Assembly: GCF_900497695.1 (NCBI RefSeq)
Contig: NZ_UIDD01000012.1
Coordinates: 312,501-376,500 of the forward strand
Length of the DNA stretch: 64,000 nt
Direction: 5' to 3'
Source: Pseudomonas wadenswilerensis
Lineage (GTDB): Bacteria > Pseudomonadota > Gammaproteobacteria > Pseudomonadales > Pseudomonadaceae
The notes beneath the pieces were generated by a model. It did not search any database. It was not told the origin of the DNA and was given only the letters and a program-made list of their open reading frames with translations. Position 1 is the stretch's first letter. Each line of letters opens with the position of its first letter. Positions 16,860-25,052 of the stretch are shown one piece after another. The position numbers were made by a program, and so were the translations under genes.

Positions 16860-18752
16860 ATGACAAAAAACCTGAAGTTCAGCCACAAGATTCTGCTCGC
16901 CGCCGCCCTGGTGGTCGCTGTCGCCTTCACTTGTTTCATCCTGTTCAACGATTACCGCCAGCGCCAGACCCTGCGCAGCAACACCGAAGCCTCGATGCAG
17001 GAACTCGGCAGCCTGACCAGCAGCAACATCCAGACCTGGTTGCAAAGCCGCATGCAGCTCCTGCAGTCGCTGTCCCAGCAGGTTGCCGTCGATGGCGCCA
17101 GCAAGGACAGCCTGACCCGCAGCCTGAGCCTGCCGGTGTACGGCAGCAACTTTCTGCTGACCTATTTCGGCGGCCAGGACGGCTACATGCAATCGGTACC
17201 GCTGGGCAATCGCGCCGCCGACTACGATCCGCGGGTTCGCGGCTGGTACAAGGCCGCTACCAGTGCCGGCCAGTCCATCGTCACCGAGCCGTACATTTCC
17301 GTTTCGGCCAACAAACTGGTCATCACCCTCGCCACCCCGGTACAGCACCAGGGCCGGCTGATCGGCGTCAATGGCGCCGACACCGACCTGGACAGCATCA
17401 GTGCGATCATCAACGCACTGAACTTCGACGGCCACGGCCAGGCCTTCATCGTCAACGGCGCCGGCAAGATCCTCGTGCACCCGCAAGCCGACCTGGTGCT
17501 GAAAAACCTCAGCGACGCCTACCCGCAAGACACTCCGCAGGTGGGCAGCGGCCTGAAAGAAGCCGAACTGGACGGCCACAAGCAGTTCATCACCTTCACC
17601 AAGGTCAACGGCGTGCCCTCGGCTGACTGGTACGTGGCACTGGTGCTCGACCAGGACTTTGCCTTCGCCACGCTCAGCGAACTGCGCACCTCGGCGGTGG
17701 TGGCCACGGTGATTGCGGTGCTGATCATCATTGCCCTGCTCGGCGTACTGATTCGCGTGTTGATGGAGCCGCTGCACGTAATGGGCCGGGCCATGCATGA
17801 CATCGCCGAAGGCGAAGGCGACCTGACCCGGCGCCTGCGCATCCATGGCCAGGACGAGTTCGGCAGCCTCGGCCAATCGTTCAACCGTTTTGTCGAGCGC
17901 ATCCACGAGTCGATCCGCGAAGTGGCCTCGGCCACCGGCCAGGTCAATGAAGTGGCCCAGCGCGTGGTCAGCGCCTCGAACGCCTCGATCCACAACGCCG
18001 ACCAGCAGTCGAGCCGCACCAGCAGCGTCGCCGCGGCGATCAATCAGCTCGGCGCCGCCGCCCAGGAAATCGCCCAGAACGCCGCCCTCGCCTCGCAGCA
18101 CTCCAGCGATGCGCGCAACCTCGCGGCCGAAGGTCAGCAGGTGGTCGAACAAACCATCGAGGTGATGAACCAGTTGTCGGCGAAGATCAGCGACTCGTGC
18201 GGCAATATCGAAACGCTCAACACCAACACGGTGAACATCGGACAGATCCTCGAAGTGATCAGCGGCATTTCCCAGCAGACCAACCTGCTGGCGCTCAATG
18301 CCGCAATTGAAGCGGCCCGCGCCGGTGAAGCCGGGCGCGGATTTGCCGTGGTGGCGGACGAGGTACGCAACCTGGCCCACCGCACCCAGGATTCGGCGCA
18401 GCAGGTTCAGCGCATCATCGAAGAACTGCAGGCCGGCGCCCAGGTGGCGGTCAGCACCATGACCGAAAGCCAGAGCCACAGCCAGCACAGCGTCGGCATC
18501 GCCAACCAGGCCGGCGAGCGGCTGGGCAGCGTGACCCAGCGGATCGGCGAGATCGACGGCATGAACCAGTCGGTGGCCACCGCCACCGAAGAGCAGACAG
18601 CCGTGGTCGAGTCGATCAATGTCGACATCACCGAGATCAATACGCTGAATCAGGAAGGGGTGGAGAACCTGCAGGCAACCTTGCGCGCCTGCAATGACCT
18701 GGAGAATCAGGCCAATCGGTTGAAGCAATTGGTGGGGAGTTTCAGGATCTGA
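16860..18752 (+). CDS. Methyl-accepting chemotaxis protein with dCache sensor
   Basis: Transmembrane chemoreceptor of 630 residues. In order: an N-terminal membrane segment (residues about 10-30), a periplasmic double-Cache domain (about 35-275), a second membrane segment (VVATVIAVLIIIALLGVLI), HAMP, and a signalling domain with the conserved tip (NLLALNAAIEAARAG...VADEVRNLAHRT). The sensor has YDPRVRGWY, matching the Y-x4-R-x-WY part of the amino-acid-binding dCache motif, and a later GADTDLD; the intermediate Y-x-D is YIS here. I chose ATG 16860 over an in-frame TTG at 16830. It stands alone, divergent from the lipoprotein gene. Confidence 0.93.
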   Translation: MTKNLKFSHKILLAAALVVAVAFTCFILFNDYRQRQTLRSNTEASMQELGSLTSSNIQTWLQSRMQLLQSLSQQVAVDGASKDSLTRSLSLPVYGSNFLLTYFGGQDGYMQSVPLGNRAADYDPRVRGWYKAATSAGQSIVTEPYISVSANKLVITLATPVQHQGRLIGVNGADTDLDSISAIINALNFDGHGQAFIVNGAGKILVHPQADLVLKNLSDAYPQDTPQVGSGLKEAELDGHKQFITFTKVNGVPSADWYVALVLDQDFAFATLSELRTSAVVATVIAVLIIIALLGVLIRVLMEPLHVMGRAMHDIAEGEGDLTRRLRIHGQDEFGSLGQSFNRFVERIHESIREVASATGQVNEVAQRVVSASNASIHNADQQSSRTSSVAAAINQLGAAAQEIAQNAALASQHSSDARNLAAEGQQVVEQTIEVMNQLSAKISDSCGNIETLNTNTVNIGQILEVISGISQQTNLLALNAAIEAARAGEAGRGFAVVADEVRNLAHRTQDSAQQVQRIIEELQAGAQVAVSTMTESQSHSQHSVGIANQAGERLGSVTQRIGEIDGMNQSVATATEEQTAVVESINVDITEINTLNQEGVENLQATLRACNDLENQANRLKQLVGSFRI

Positions 18753-18762
18753 TGTGAAGCTG

Positions 18763-18826
18763 ATCGCGGGGCAAGCCCGCTCCCACAAGCAATGCAAATC
18801 TCTGTGGGAGCTGGCTTGCCAGCGAT
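18763..18826. repeat. Hybrid REP pair
   Basis: ATCGCGGGGCAAGCCCGCTCC and GGAGCTGGCTTGCCAGCGAT face each other around about 24 bases. Same mixed-subtype arrangement as 15742-15791, and also between convergent genes (chemoreceptor and DUF924). Confidence 0.85.
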
Positions 18827-18835
18827 GAATTCAAC

Positions 18836-19432
18836 TCAAAACCTTGAGCCCGGCTCCAGCAGAAAATCCATCTCTTCATCGGTACTCGGCCGATTCAGCA
18901 GCAGATTGCGGTGCGGGAAGCGACCAAAGCGGGCAATCACCCGCTGGTGCTGCTCGGCATAGTCGAGGAAACCTTCGAACAAGCGCCGATCCGTATCCGG
19001 CTGGGCAGCGAGCAACAGCTGATAACGCTCGACGCTGATGTTCTGCCAGTCCAGCACTTCGGCATGTTCCAGCACCAGCAGGATGAACACCCGCTGGATC
19101 GGCAGCAGCTGGTAATCCCAGGCCTTGTCCAGACCCTGCATCACCAGCACCTGGGCACGGCGGTCGCCATCGAAGGCGCGCGGCGTGTCGCGGTGGATCA
19201 TGCGCGGCAACTGATCGAGCAGCAACACCAGACCGAGCCAGCCCTGCGGGCTTTGCAGCCACTCATCGAGGCCGCCGGCCAGCGCCTGTTCGACCAGGTC
19301 GCCGAAGCGCTCGCGCGCTTCGTCGTCGTGGTGCTTGCCGAACCACAAGGTGCTCTTCTCGTCAGCCACATCCTGGGGGCTGGTGCCCCAGCCAAACCAC
19401 CACTCCAGCAACGGCTGCCAAGGTGCGAGCAT
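18836..19432 (-). CDS. DUF924 family protein
   Basis: A 198-residue cytosolic protein of the DUF924 family, which has an all-helical TPR-like fold. Recognisable family features are EWWFG near the N-terminus, LWFGKHHDDEARERF, LVLLLDQLPRMIHRDTPRAF and FGRFPHRNLLLNR. Function is unknown. The ATG at 19432 comes 3 bases after the fbp stop and its AAGGAG lies in the end of fbp, so the two are cotranscribed. Confidence 0.88.
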   Translation of the reverse strand: MLAPWQPLLEWWFGWGTSPQDVADEKSTLWFGKHHDDEARERFGDLVEQALAGGLDEWLQSPQGWLGLVLLLDQLPRMIHRDTPRAFDGDRRAQVLVMQGLDKAWDYQLLPIQRVFILLVLEHAEVLDWQNISVERYQLLLAAQPDTDRRLFEGFLDYAEQHQRVIARFGRFPHRNLLLNRPSTDEEMDFLLEPGSRF

Positions 19433-19435
19433 GAT

Positions 19436-20446
19436 TTACTCCTTGTGATAACCGGTAACGCGCTCGACTTCCTGCTTGGAGCCGAGGAACACTGCCACGC
19501 GCTGGTGCAGGCTCTCCGGCTGGATGTCGAGAATGCGCTGGCGACCGTCGGTGGAAGCACCGCCGGCCTGTTCGATGATGAAGGACATCGGGTTGGCTTC
19601 GTACATCAGACGCAGCTTGCCCGGCTTGGACGGCTCACGCGCGTCGCGCGGGTACATGAACAGGCCGCCACGGGTGAGGATGCGGTGCACATCGGCAACC
19701 ATCGAGGCGATCCAGCGCATGTTGTAGTTCTTTTTCAGCGGACCGGTCTCACCGGCCAGCAGCTCGCCCACGTAGCGGGTCACCGGCTCTTCCCAGTGGC
19801 GCTGGTTGGACATGTTGATGGCGAACTCGGCGGTGGTTTCCGGTACCTGGATGTTCTCGTGGGTCAGCACGAAGCTGCCCAGCTCACGGTCCAGGGTGAA
19901 GCCCTTGACGCCGTTGCCCAGGGTCAGGATCAGCATGGTCTGCGGACCATAGATCGCGTAACCGGCGGCAACCTGCTTGGTGCCCGGCTGCAGGAAGGCC
20001 TGCTCGTTGAGGCTTTCGTTCTGGCTCAGGTACTCGTTAGGGCAGCGCAGTACCGAGAAGATGGTACCGACCGAGACGTTGACGTCGATGTTCGACGAAC
20101 CGTCCAGCGGGTCGAATACCAGCAGGTAGGCGCCTTTCGGGTACTTGCCCGGGATCTGGTAGGCATTGTCCATCTCTTCGGAGGCCATGCCGGCCAGGTG
20201 ACCACCCCACTCGTTGGCTTCAAGCAGGATGTCGTTGGAGATCACGTCCAGTTTCTTCTGGACTTCGCCCTGCACGTTTTCGGTGCCCATGCTGCCCAGA
20301 ACGCCGCCCAACGCGCCTTTGGAGACGTTGTGGCTGATTTCCTTGCACGCACGCGCCACCACTTCGATCAGGAAGCGCAGATCGGCAGGGGTACTGTTGC
20401 TGCGGGTCTGCTCAATCAAATAGCGACTCAGGGTAACGCGGGACAT
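19436..20446 (-). CDS. fbp: Fructose-1,6-bisphosphatase, class 1
   Basis: Gluconeogenic phosphatase converting fructose 1,6-bisphosphate to fructose 6-phosphate. The 336-residue product starts MSRVTLSRYLIEQ at 20446. The metal and active-site motif VFDPLDGSSNIDVN and the C-terminal MSFIIEQAGGASTDG are diagnostic for class 1. It is essential for growth on amino acids and organic acids such as those released by the hut pathway. DUF924 follows directly. Confidence 0.97.
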   Translation of the reverse strand: MSRVTLSRYLIEQTRSNSTPADLRFLIEVVARACKEISHNVSKGALGGVLGSMGTENVQGEVQKKLDVISNDILLEANEWGGHLAGMASEEMDNAYQIPGKYPKGAYLLVFDPLDGSSNIDVNVSVGTIFSVLRCPNEYLSQNESLNEQAFLQPGTKQVAAGYAIYGPQTMLILTLGNGVKGFTLDRELGSFVLTHENIQVPETTAEFAINMSNQRHWEEPVTRYVGELLAGETGPLKKNYNMRWIASMVADVHRILTRGGLFMYPRDAREPSKPGKLRLMYEANPMSFIIEQAGGASTDGRQRILDIQPESLHQRVAVFLGSKQEVERVTGYHKE

Positions 20447-20586
20447 GTAAGGCTCCGAAGGAAGGGGGTAATAAAAACCCACGCAGTTTACAGGGAGAGT
20501 GAAGCGCTAGCGAGCAATCAGACACGCTTGGCCGATCAGACGGCACATCGGCCCGAGAGTTCACCCCCCGGGCCGGCCCTTGCAGC

Positions 20587-23037
20587 TTAGTCGAGGGCTT
20601 TCCAGATGTCGGTAGCGTACTCGCGGATGGTCCGGTCCGAGGAGAACCAACCCATGCGCGCCGTGTTGAGCACCGCCCTGCGCCACCACTGCCTGGGCTC
20701 GTGCCAGAGCTCTTCGACGCGCATTTGCGCTTCCCAGTAGGCGTCAAAATCGGCGCACACCAGAAAGCGATCGTAGGCCACCAGCGAGTCGATCAAGCCG
20801 ACATAGCGGGCCGGGTCATCCGGTGAAAACACCCCGCCGCGAATGGCCTGGAGCACATCGTTGAGCCGATGGGAGGCACCGATCGCGGCACTCGCACCAA
20901 AGTCGCCGCTGCGCTTGCGCGCCTCCACCTGCTGGGAGGTCAGGCCGAAGATGAACATGTTCTCAATGCCGACCTGCTCGCACATCTCGACGTTGGCGCC
21001 GTCCAGGGTGCCGATGGTCAACGCGCCGTTAAGGCCGAACTTCATGTTGCTGGTGCCGGATGCCTCATAGCCGGCGGTAGAAATCTGCTCGGAAAGGTCG
21101 GCTGCCGGGATGATGCTCTCGGCCAGGCTGACGTTGTAGTTGGGCAGGAACACCACCTTGAGCAGGCCGCGCACGGTCGGGTCGTTGTTGACCACCTTGG
21201 CGATGTCGTTGGTCAGCTTGATGATCAGCTTGGCCTGGTGGTAGCTGGCCGCCGCCTTGCCGGCGAAGATCTTCACCCGTGGCGCCCAGCCGGCGCCGGG
21301 TTCCGCACGGATCGCCTGGTACAGCGCCACGGTGTGCAGCAGGTTGAGCAACTGGCGCTTGTATTCGTGGATGCGTTTGACCTGCACGTCGAACATCGCC
21401 TCGGGGTTGAGGGTGATGCCCAGGCGCTCCTGGATCAGGCTGGCCAGGGCCTTCTTGCTGTGCAGGCGCTGGGCGGCGAACTGCTTGCAGAATGGGGCTT
21501 TGTCAGCAAAGGGATCAAGGTCGCGCAAGCGCCCTTGCGGGTCATCGAGCACATCGGCGCCTAATGCCTCGACCAGCATGCCGGTCAACTGCGGGTTGGC
21601 CTGGAACAGCCAGCGACGGAAGGTGATGCCGTTGGTCTTGTTGTTGATCCGCTCGGGGTAAAGCTTGTGCATTTCGGCAAACACGGTGCTGCGCATCAGC
21701 TTGCTGTGCAGCGCCGATACGCCGTTGACGCTGTGCGAGCCTAAAAACGCCAGGTTGCCCATGCGTACCCGGCGGCCATTGTCTTCCTCGATCAGCGACA
21801 CCGCGCGCAGCACGTCGAAGTCGTGGATGCCCTTGGCGCGCAAGGCGTCGATATGAAAGGCATTGATCAGGTAGATGATCTGCATGTGCCGCGGCAGCAT
21901 GCGTTCCATCAGGCCCACGGGCCAGGTTTCCAGGGCTTCGGGCAACAGCGTGTGGTTGGTGTAGGCCAGGGTCTCGACGGTCAGTTGCCAGGCGGTGTCC
22001 CACGGCACTTCGTGCTGGTCGACGAGCAGGCGCATCAGCTCGGCGACGGCGATCGAGGGGTGGGTATCGTTGAGCTGGATCGCCGCCTGCTGCGGCAGGT
22101 TGAGCAGGCTGTCGTGCATGTTCAGGTGCCGGCGCAGCAAGTCCTGCAACGAGGCGGAAACGAAGAAGTATTCCTGGCGCAAGCGCAGCTCCTGGCCGGC
22201 CTCGGTGCTGTCAGCCGGGTATAGCACCCGCGAAATGCTTTCGGCGCGGGCCACCTCGGCGACAGCGCCAAGGTGGTCACCGGCATTGAAGCGCTCCAGG
22301 TGCAGCTCTTCCAGCGCCCGCGCCCGCCACAAGCGCAAGGTGTTGACGCTGGCCCCGCGCCAGCCGACCACCGGCGTGTCGTAGGCCACCGCCCGCACCG
22401 TCTCGGCCGGCCACCATACCTGGCGCTGCTGGCCAGCGGCGTCGTGCACGGTTTCGACGCTGCCGCCGAAGCTGATCGGGTAGATCACCTCGGCCCGCTC
22501 GAACTCCCAGGGGTTGCCGAAATCCAGCCAGTTCTCGGTCTGTTCCTGCTGCCAGCCATCGACCACCGCCTGGCGGAACAGGCCGTGCTCGTAACGAATG
22601 CCATAACCGTGGGCGGCGATGCCAAGGGTCGACATGCTCTCCATGAAACAGGCCGCCAGGCGCCCCAGGCCACCGTTGCCCAGGGCCGCATCGGGCTCAA
22701 GCAGGCGGATGCGCTCAAGGTCGACGTTCAGCCCGCCCAGCGCCTCACGGGCGACATCCAGCAGGCCCAGGTTGCTCAGGCTGTCGTACAGCAGGCGGCC
22801 GATCAGGAATTCCAGCGACAGGTAATACACCCGCTTCTGGCTCTTGCGGTAGATCTGCCGGGTATGGTCCATCCAGTGATCGACCATGTGATCGCGGGCC
22901 GCCAGGGCAATGGCTTCGAACCAGTCGTGGTCGAAGGCATGCTCCGGGTCCTTGCCGACCGCGTAGGTCAATTTATCCAGCACAGCGGTGCGAAAAGCGG
23001 CCACCTCTGCGTCACGAGCGAGCGGTTCCTGAGACAT
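20587..23037 (-). CDS. glgP: Glycogen/alpha-glucan phosphorylase
   Basis: Releases glucose 1-phosphate from glycogen or maltodextrins (GT35 family, PLP-dependent). The 816-residue product is full length. Visible are LEFLIGRLLYDSL near the N-terminus, LGNGGLGRLAACFMES, and the PLP-binding region EASGTSNMKFGLNGALTIGT with the lysine that carries the cofactor. ATG at 23037 follows GAGGACG. It is 140 bases upstream of fbp on the same strand, with its own gap, so joint transcription is possible but unproven. Confidence 0.96.
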   Translation of the reverse strand: MSQEPLARDAEVAAFRTAVLDKLTYAVGKDPEHAFDHDWFEAIALAARDHMVDHWMDHTRQIYRKSQKRVYYLSLEFLIGRLLYDSLSNLGLLDVAREALGGLNVDLERIRLLEPDAALGNGGLGRLAACFMESMSTLGIAAHGYGIRYEHGLFRQAVVDGWQQEQTENWLDFGNPWEFERAEVIYPISFGGSVETVHDAAGQQRQVWWPAETVRAVAYDTPVVGWRGASVNTLRLWRARALEELHLERFNAGDHLGAVAEVARAESISRVLYPADSTEAGQELRLRQEYFFVSASLQDLLRRHLNMHDSLLNLPQQAAIQLNDTHPSIAVAELMRLLVDQHEVPWDTAWQLTVETLAYTNHTLLPEALETWPVGLMERMLPRHMQIIYLINAFHIDALRAKGIHDFDVLRAVSLIEEDNGRRVRMGNLAFLGSHSVNGVSALHSKLMRSTVFAEMHKLYPERINNKTNGITFRRWLFQANPQLTGMLVEALGADVLDDPQGRLRDLDPFADKAPFCKQFAAQRLHSKKALASLIQERLGITLNPEAMFDVQVKRIHEYKRQLLNLLHTVALYQAIRAEPGAGWAPRVKIFAGKAAASYHQAKLIIKLTNDIAKVVNNDPTVRGLLKVVFLPNYNVSLAESIIPAADLSEQISTAGYEASGTSNMKFGLNGALTIGTLDGANVEMCEQVGIENMFIFGLTSQQVEARKRSGDFGASAAIGASHRLNDVLQAIRGGVFSPDDPARYVGLIDSLVAYDRFLVCADFDAYWEAQMRVEELWHEPRQWWRRAVLNTARMGWFSSDRTIREYATDIWKALD

Positions 23038-23236
23038 GCGACGTCCTCGGGCAAGTTGACGAATGCGGATGGAGATTTCTCAGCCTAGACCGTTCGACAC
23101 AGAGGGGAAGCTCTGGTTCGCGACTTTCTTGCGGCCAGCGGCAAACAAACCCGGAATAAAGCGGCAAATGGTTGTTCACAATTTGATCAACTCCGGTATC
23201 ATCGCGCGCCCACAAGACTCTTCTAGCCTGAGCCCG

Positions 23237-23644
23237 ATGAAACCGACCCTGATTGCCGCCGCCGAAGTCGACCGACTGGAAACCTGGCAGAAGTACCAAA
23301 GCCATATGTGCGGAGGCTGCAACTCGACCTGCTGCACCTTGCCGACGGAAGTGAAAATCAAAGACCTGATCCGCATGGGCGTGGTGGATGAGTTCGAGGT
23401 GGGCGAGCCGCCGAAGAACATTGCCAAGCGTTTGCAGAAGGACGGGATCATCCAGCGCTTCAACCAGAAGTCGGGGATTTTCACCCTGGCGCAGATGAGC
23501 AACGACGATTGCCTGTACCTGGACCGTAAAAGTCGCATGTGCACCATTTACGAAAAGCGCCCGGACACCTGCCGCAACCATCCGCGGATCGGACCGCGTC
23601 CGGGATATTGCGCGTACATCCCCAAGCCAGCGGCGCGCCGCTAA
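23237..23644 (+). CDS. YkgJ family cysteine-cluster protein
   Basis: A 135-residue product of the YkgJ/UPF0153 family. The N-terminal cluster CGGCNSTCC (Cys25, 28, 32, 33) and later DDCLYL, RMCTIYEKRPDTCRNHP and PGYCAYIP supply many cysteines that may bind iron-sulphur or zinc. Function is unknown. The start MKPTLIAAAEV at 23237 is chosen because it precedes the conserved part; the open frame upstream to 23063 is intergenic. It is divergent from glgP. The IS element lies just downstream. Confidence 0.85.
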   Translation: MKPTLIAAAEVDRLETWQKYQSHMCGGCNSTCCTLPTEVKIKDLIRMGVVDEFEVGEPPKNIAKRLQKDGIIQRFNQKSGIFTLAQMSNDDCLYLDRKSRMCTIYEKRPDTCRNHPRIGPRPGYCAYIPKPAARR

Positions 23645-23738
23645 AAGCATCGCTGGCAAGCCAGCTCCCACAGGGTTGTACATGATCTTGTGGGAGCTGG
23701 CTTGAACTGGTCAACAGATTTTGGACACCGGTTTAGGT

Positions 23739-24584
23739 TCATGCCGCAACCTTGAGCTTTTTCTCCATGGCTACCGGGGTTTCATAGCCGTTGTAGCTGT
23801 GGAGACGCTTAAGGTTGTAACGCATCAGATAAGCCTGGATGTCTAACTGTGCTTGCGCTTCGGTTTCGTAACCCTCTGCTGGTATCCACTCAGACTTCAA
23901 TGCACCGAAGAAGCGCTCCATGACGGCGTTATCCCAGCACTGGCCTCGGTGACTCATGCTCTGTTCCAGACCGTACTCCTCAAGAGCAGCCCTGAATTTA
24001 TGGCTGGTGTACTGACAGCCCTGATCCGAGTGGAACATCACTCCAGCCGGTCTACCTCTAGATTCGGCCGCCATTCGTAGCGCCTCGCAGGCAAGCCGGG
24101 CATCGGCGATCATTGAGAAAGCCCAGCCCACCACTCGGCGAGCATACAAGTCGATCACAGCCGCCAAGTACAGCCAACGCTTGCCTACCTGGATGTAGGT
24201 GACATCGCCGCACCACACCTGGTTGACCGTCGAGACGTTGAAGTTTCGCTTGAGCTGGTTACTCGCGATCAATGCTTCTGTGCCCGATGATCGGTAACGA
24301 TGCGGCCTGCGTTGCTTGCATTGCAGACCGGCTTCCTTCATCAGCATACGTACCTTGTATCGCCCGGCTTTATGGCCAGCACGACGCAATTCCCGAACCA
24401 GCGTTCGCGACCCAGCAGAGCTACGAGAGGCCTTGAAAAGGCTGGCCATCGTTGAACGCAGATCCTCTCTGACCGGATCCTTTCGTCCCTGGCGTTTTCG
24501 CCATGCGTAGAAACTGCTGCGCCGAACTCCAAGGACGCGACAGCAGTCGAAAACACCAAATTGCTCACTCAGTTCGTTGATCAA
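23739..24584 (-). CDS. IS3-family transposase OrfB (DDE integrase core)
   Basis: Catalytic part of the transposase. The rve integrase core has WCGDVTYI (first Asp), MFHSDQGCQYTS (second Asp) and CWDNAVMERFFGALKSEW (Glu), so the DDE triad is complete. An HTH_21-type segment with the typical IS3 R-x-LRR pattern precedes it. The frame opens at a TTG overlapping the OrfA stop, with no ATG or good ribosome-binding site, so it is probably made as an OrfAB fusion by -1 frameshifting at 24626-24632. It ends ETPVAMEKKLKVAA, near the left end. Confidence 0.93.
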   Translation of the reverse strand: MINELSEQFGVFDCCRVLGVRRSSFYAWRKRQGRKDPVREDLRSTMASLFKASRSSAGSRTLVRELRRAGHKAGRYKVRMLMKEAGLQCKQRRPHRYRSSGTEALIASNQLKRNFNVSTVNQVWCGDVTYIQVGKRWLYLAAVIDLYARRVVGWAFSMIADARLACEALRMAAESRGRPAGVMFHSDQGCQYTSHKFRAALEEYGLEQSMSHRGQCWDNAVMERFFGALKSEWIPAEGYETEAQAQLDIQAYLMRYNLKRLHSYNGYETPVAMEKKLKVAA

Positions 24585-24883
24585 CGAGAACGATCCTTGG
24601 AGTCCCGAAGCAGGAGAGCACTGGCCTTTTTTAGGATTTCGATATCCCGGTCCTTTTGCCGGACTAGCGCTTCCAGCTCCTGGATTCGCTGCTGCTCTGG
24701 AGTGATGGCCTTGGCGCCGACTGGTGTTTGACCTTCTCGTTCCTGGCGCAGTTGCTCGACCCAGCGACGAAGCGCGGTCCGCCCTAGGCCAAGGCTCTCG
24801 CAGACATCAGGGACTGACTCACCATCGTCCAGCACCATCTCGGCAGCTTTGATTTTGAATTCGTTCGAGTAAGATTTTCGCAC
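24581..24883 (-). CDS. IS3-family transposase OrfA (HTH)
   Basis: DNA-binding subunit, about 100 residues from the GTG at 24883, which has GGAGG eight bases upstream; the frame is open up to an ATG at 24940. A helix-turn-helix of the Tnp_1 type (EFKIKAAEMVLDDGESVPDVC...RTALRRWV) is followed by a leucine-rich coiled coil (QRIQELEALVRQKDRDIEILKK). It overlaps OrfB by 4 bases. Confidence 0.92.
   Translation of the reverse strand: MRKSYSNEFKIKAAEMVLDDGESVPDVCESLGLGRTALRRWVEQLRQEREGQTPVGAKAITPEQQRIQELEALVRQKDRDIEILKKASALLLRDSKDRSR
24626..24632 (-). other. -1 frameshift slippery heptamer in the IS
   Basis: A-AAA-AAG on the minus strand, in the correct phase relative to OrfA (CTA AAA AAG, Leu-Lys-Lys). 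It is the classic IS3-family signal for making the OrfAB fusion. Slipping back one base joins OrfA to the OrfB frame without a stop. Confidence 0.8.
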
Positions 24884-24997
24884 TGATTTTGCCTCCAATT
24901 GGGCGCCATAATAGCGCCCGACGAAGGTGTCCAAAATCATTAGGCCAGTTCAGCTTGCCAGCGATGAAGCCAACCCGGTTTCATGTCCCGCACAAAC

Positions 24998-25032
24998 AAA
25001 AACGCCCCCGGTCTTGCGACCGGGGGCGTTTT
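24998..25032 (-). terminator. Rho-independent terminator of typA
   Basis: On the minus strand, ACGCCCCCGGTC, loop GCAA, GACCGGGGGCGT, then TTTTTG. It is a very strong GC stem 20 bases after the typA stop, and near-symmetrical A/T flanks may let it work both ways. Confidence 0.93.
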
Positions 25033-25052
25033 CATTCAGCCGGAACTAAGAC

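Larger units (their letters stand above)
23703..24952 (-). mobile_element. IS3-family insertion sequence (1250 bp, intact)
   Basis: Imperfect terminal inverted repeats both start TGAACTGG and share a TTTTGGACACC block (left 23703-23733; right, read on the minus strand, from 24952). The flanks carry a 3-bp duplication GCT (23700-23702 and 24953-24955). Inside are two overlapping minus-strand frames, OrfA (helix-turn-helix) and OrfB (DDE transposase), with an A6G slippery site, the usual IS3-family plan. Both frames look undamaged. The exact IS name cannot be given without a database. Confidence 0.93.
23649..24965. repeat. REP pair split by an insertion sequence
   Basis: The left arm ATCGCTGGCAAGCCAGCTCC is whole (23649 onward). 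The right arm starts GTGGGAGCTGGCT, breaks at 23702, and resumes as GCTTGCCAGCGAT at 24953-24965. Removing 23703-24952 and one GCT restores a normal REP pair. Confidence 0.9.

Noticed and set aside
14307..18797. Long minus-strand frames opposite hutF and the chemoreceptor (455 and 689 codons).
   Set aside because: Same antisense effect. The plus-strand proteins have full motifs; the minus frames have none and cross intergenic REP DNA.
20527..20552. GGCCGAT...ATCGGCC repeat between glgP and fbp as a terminator.
   Set aside because: Loop is about 10 bases and there is no T-run; too weak to call.
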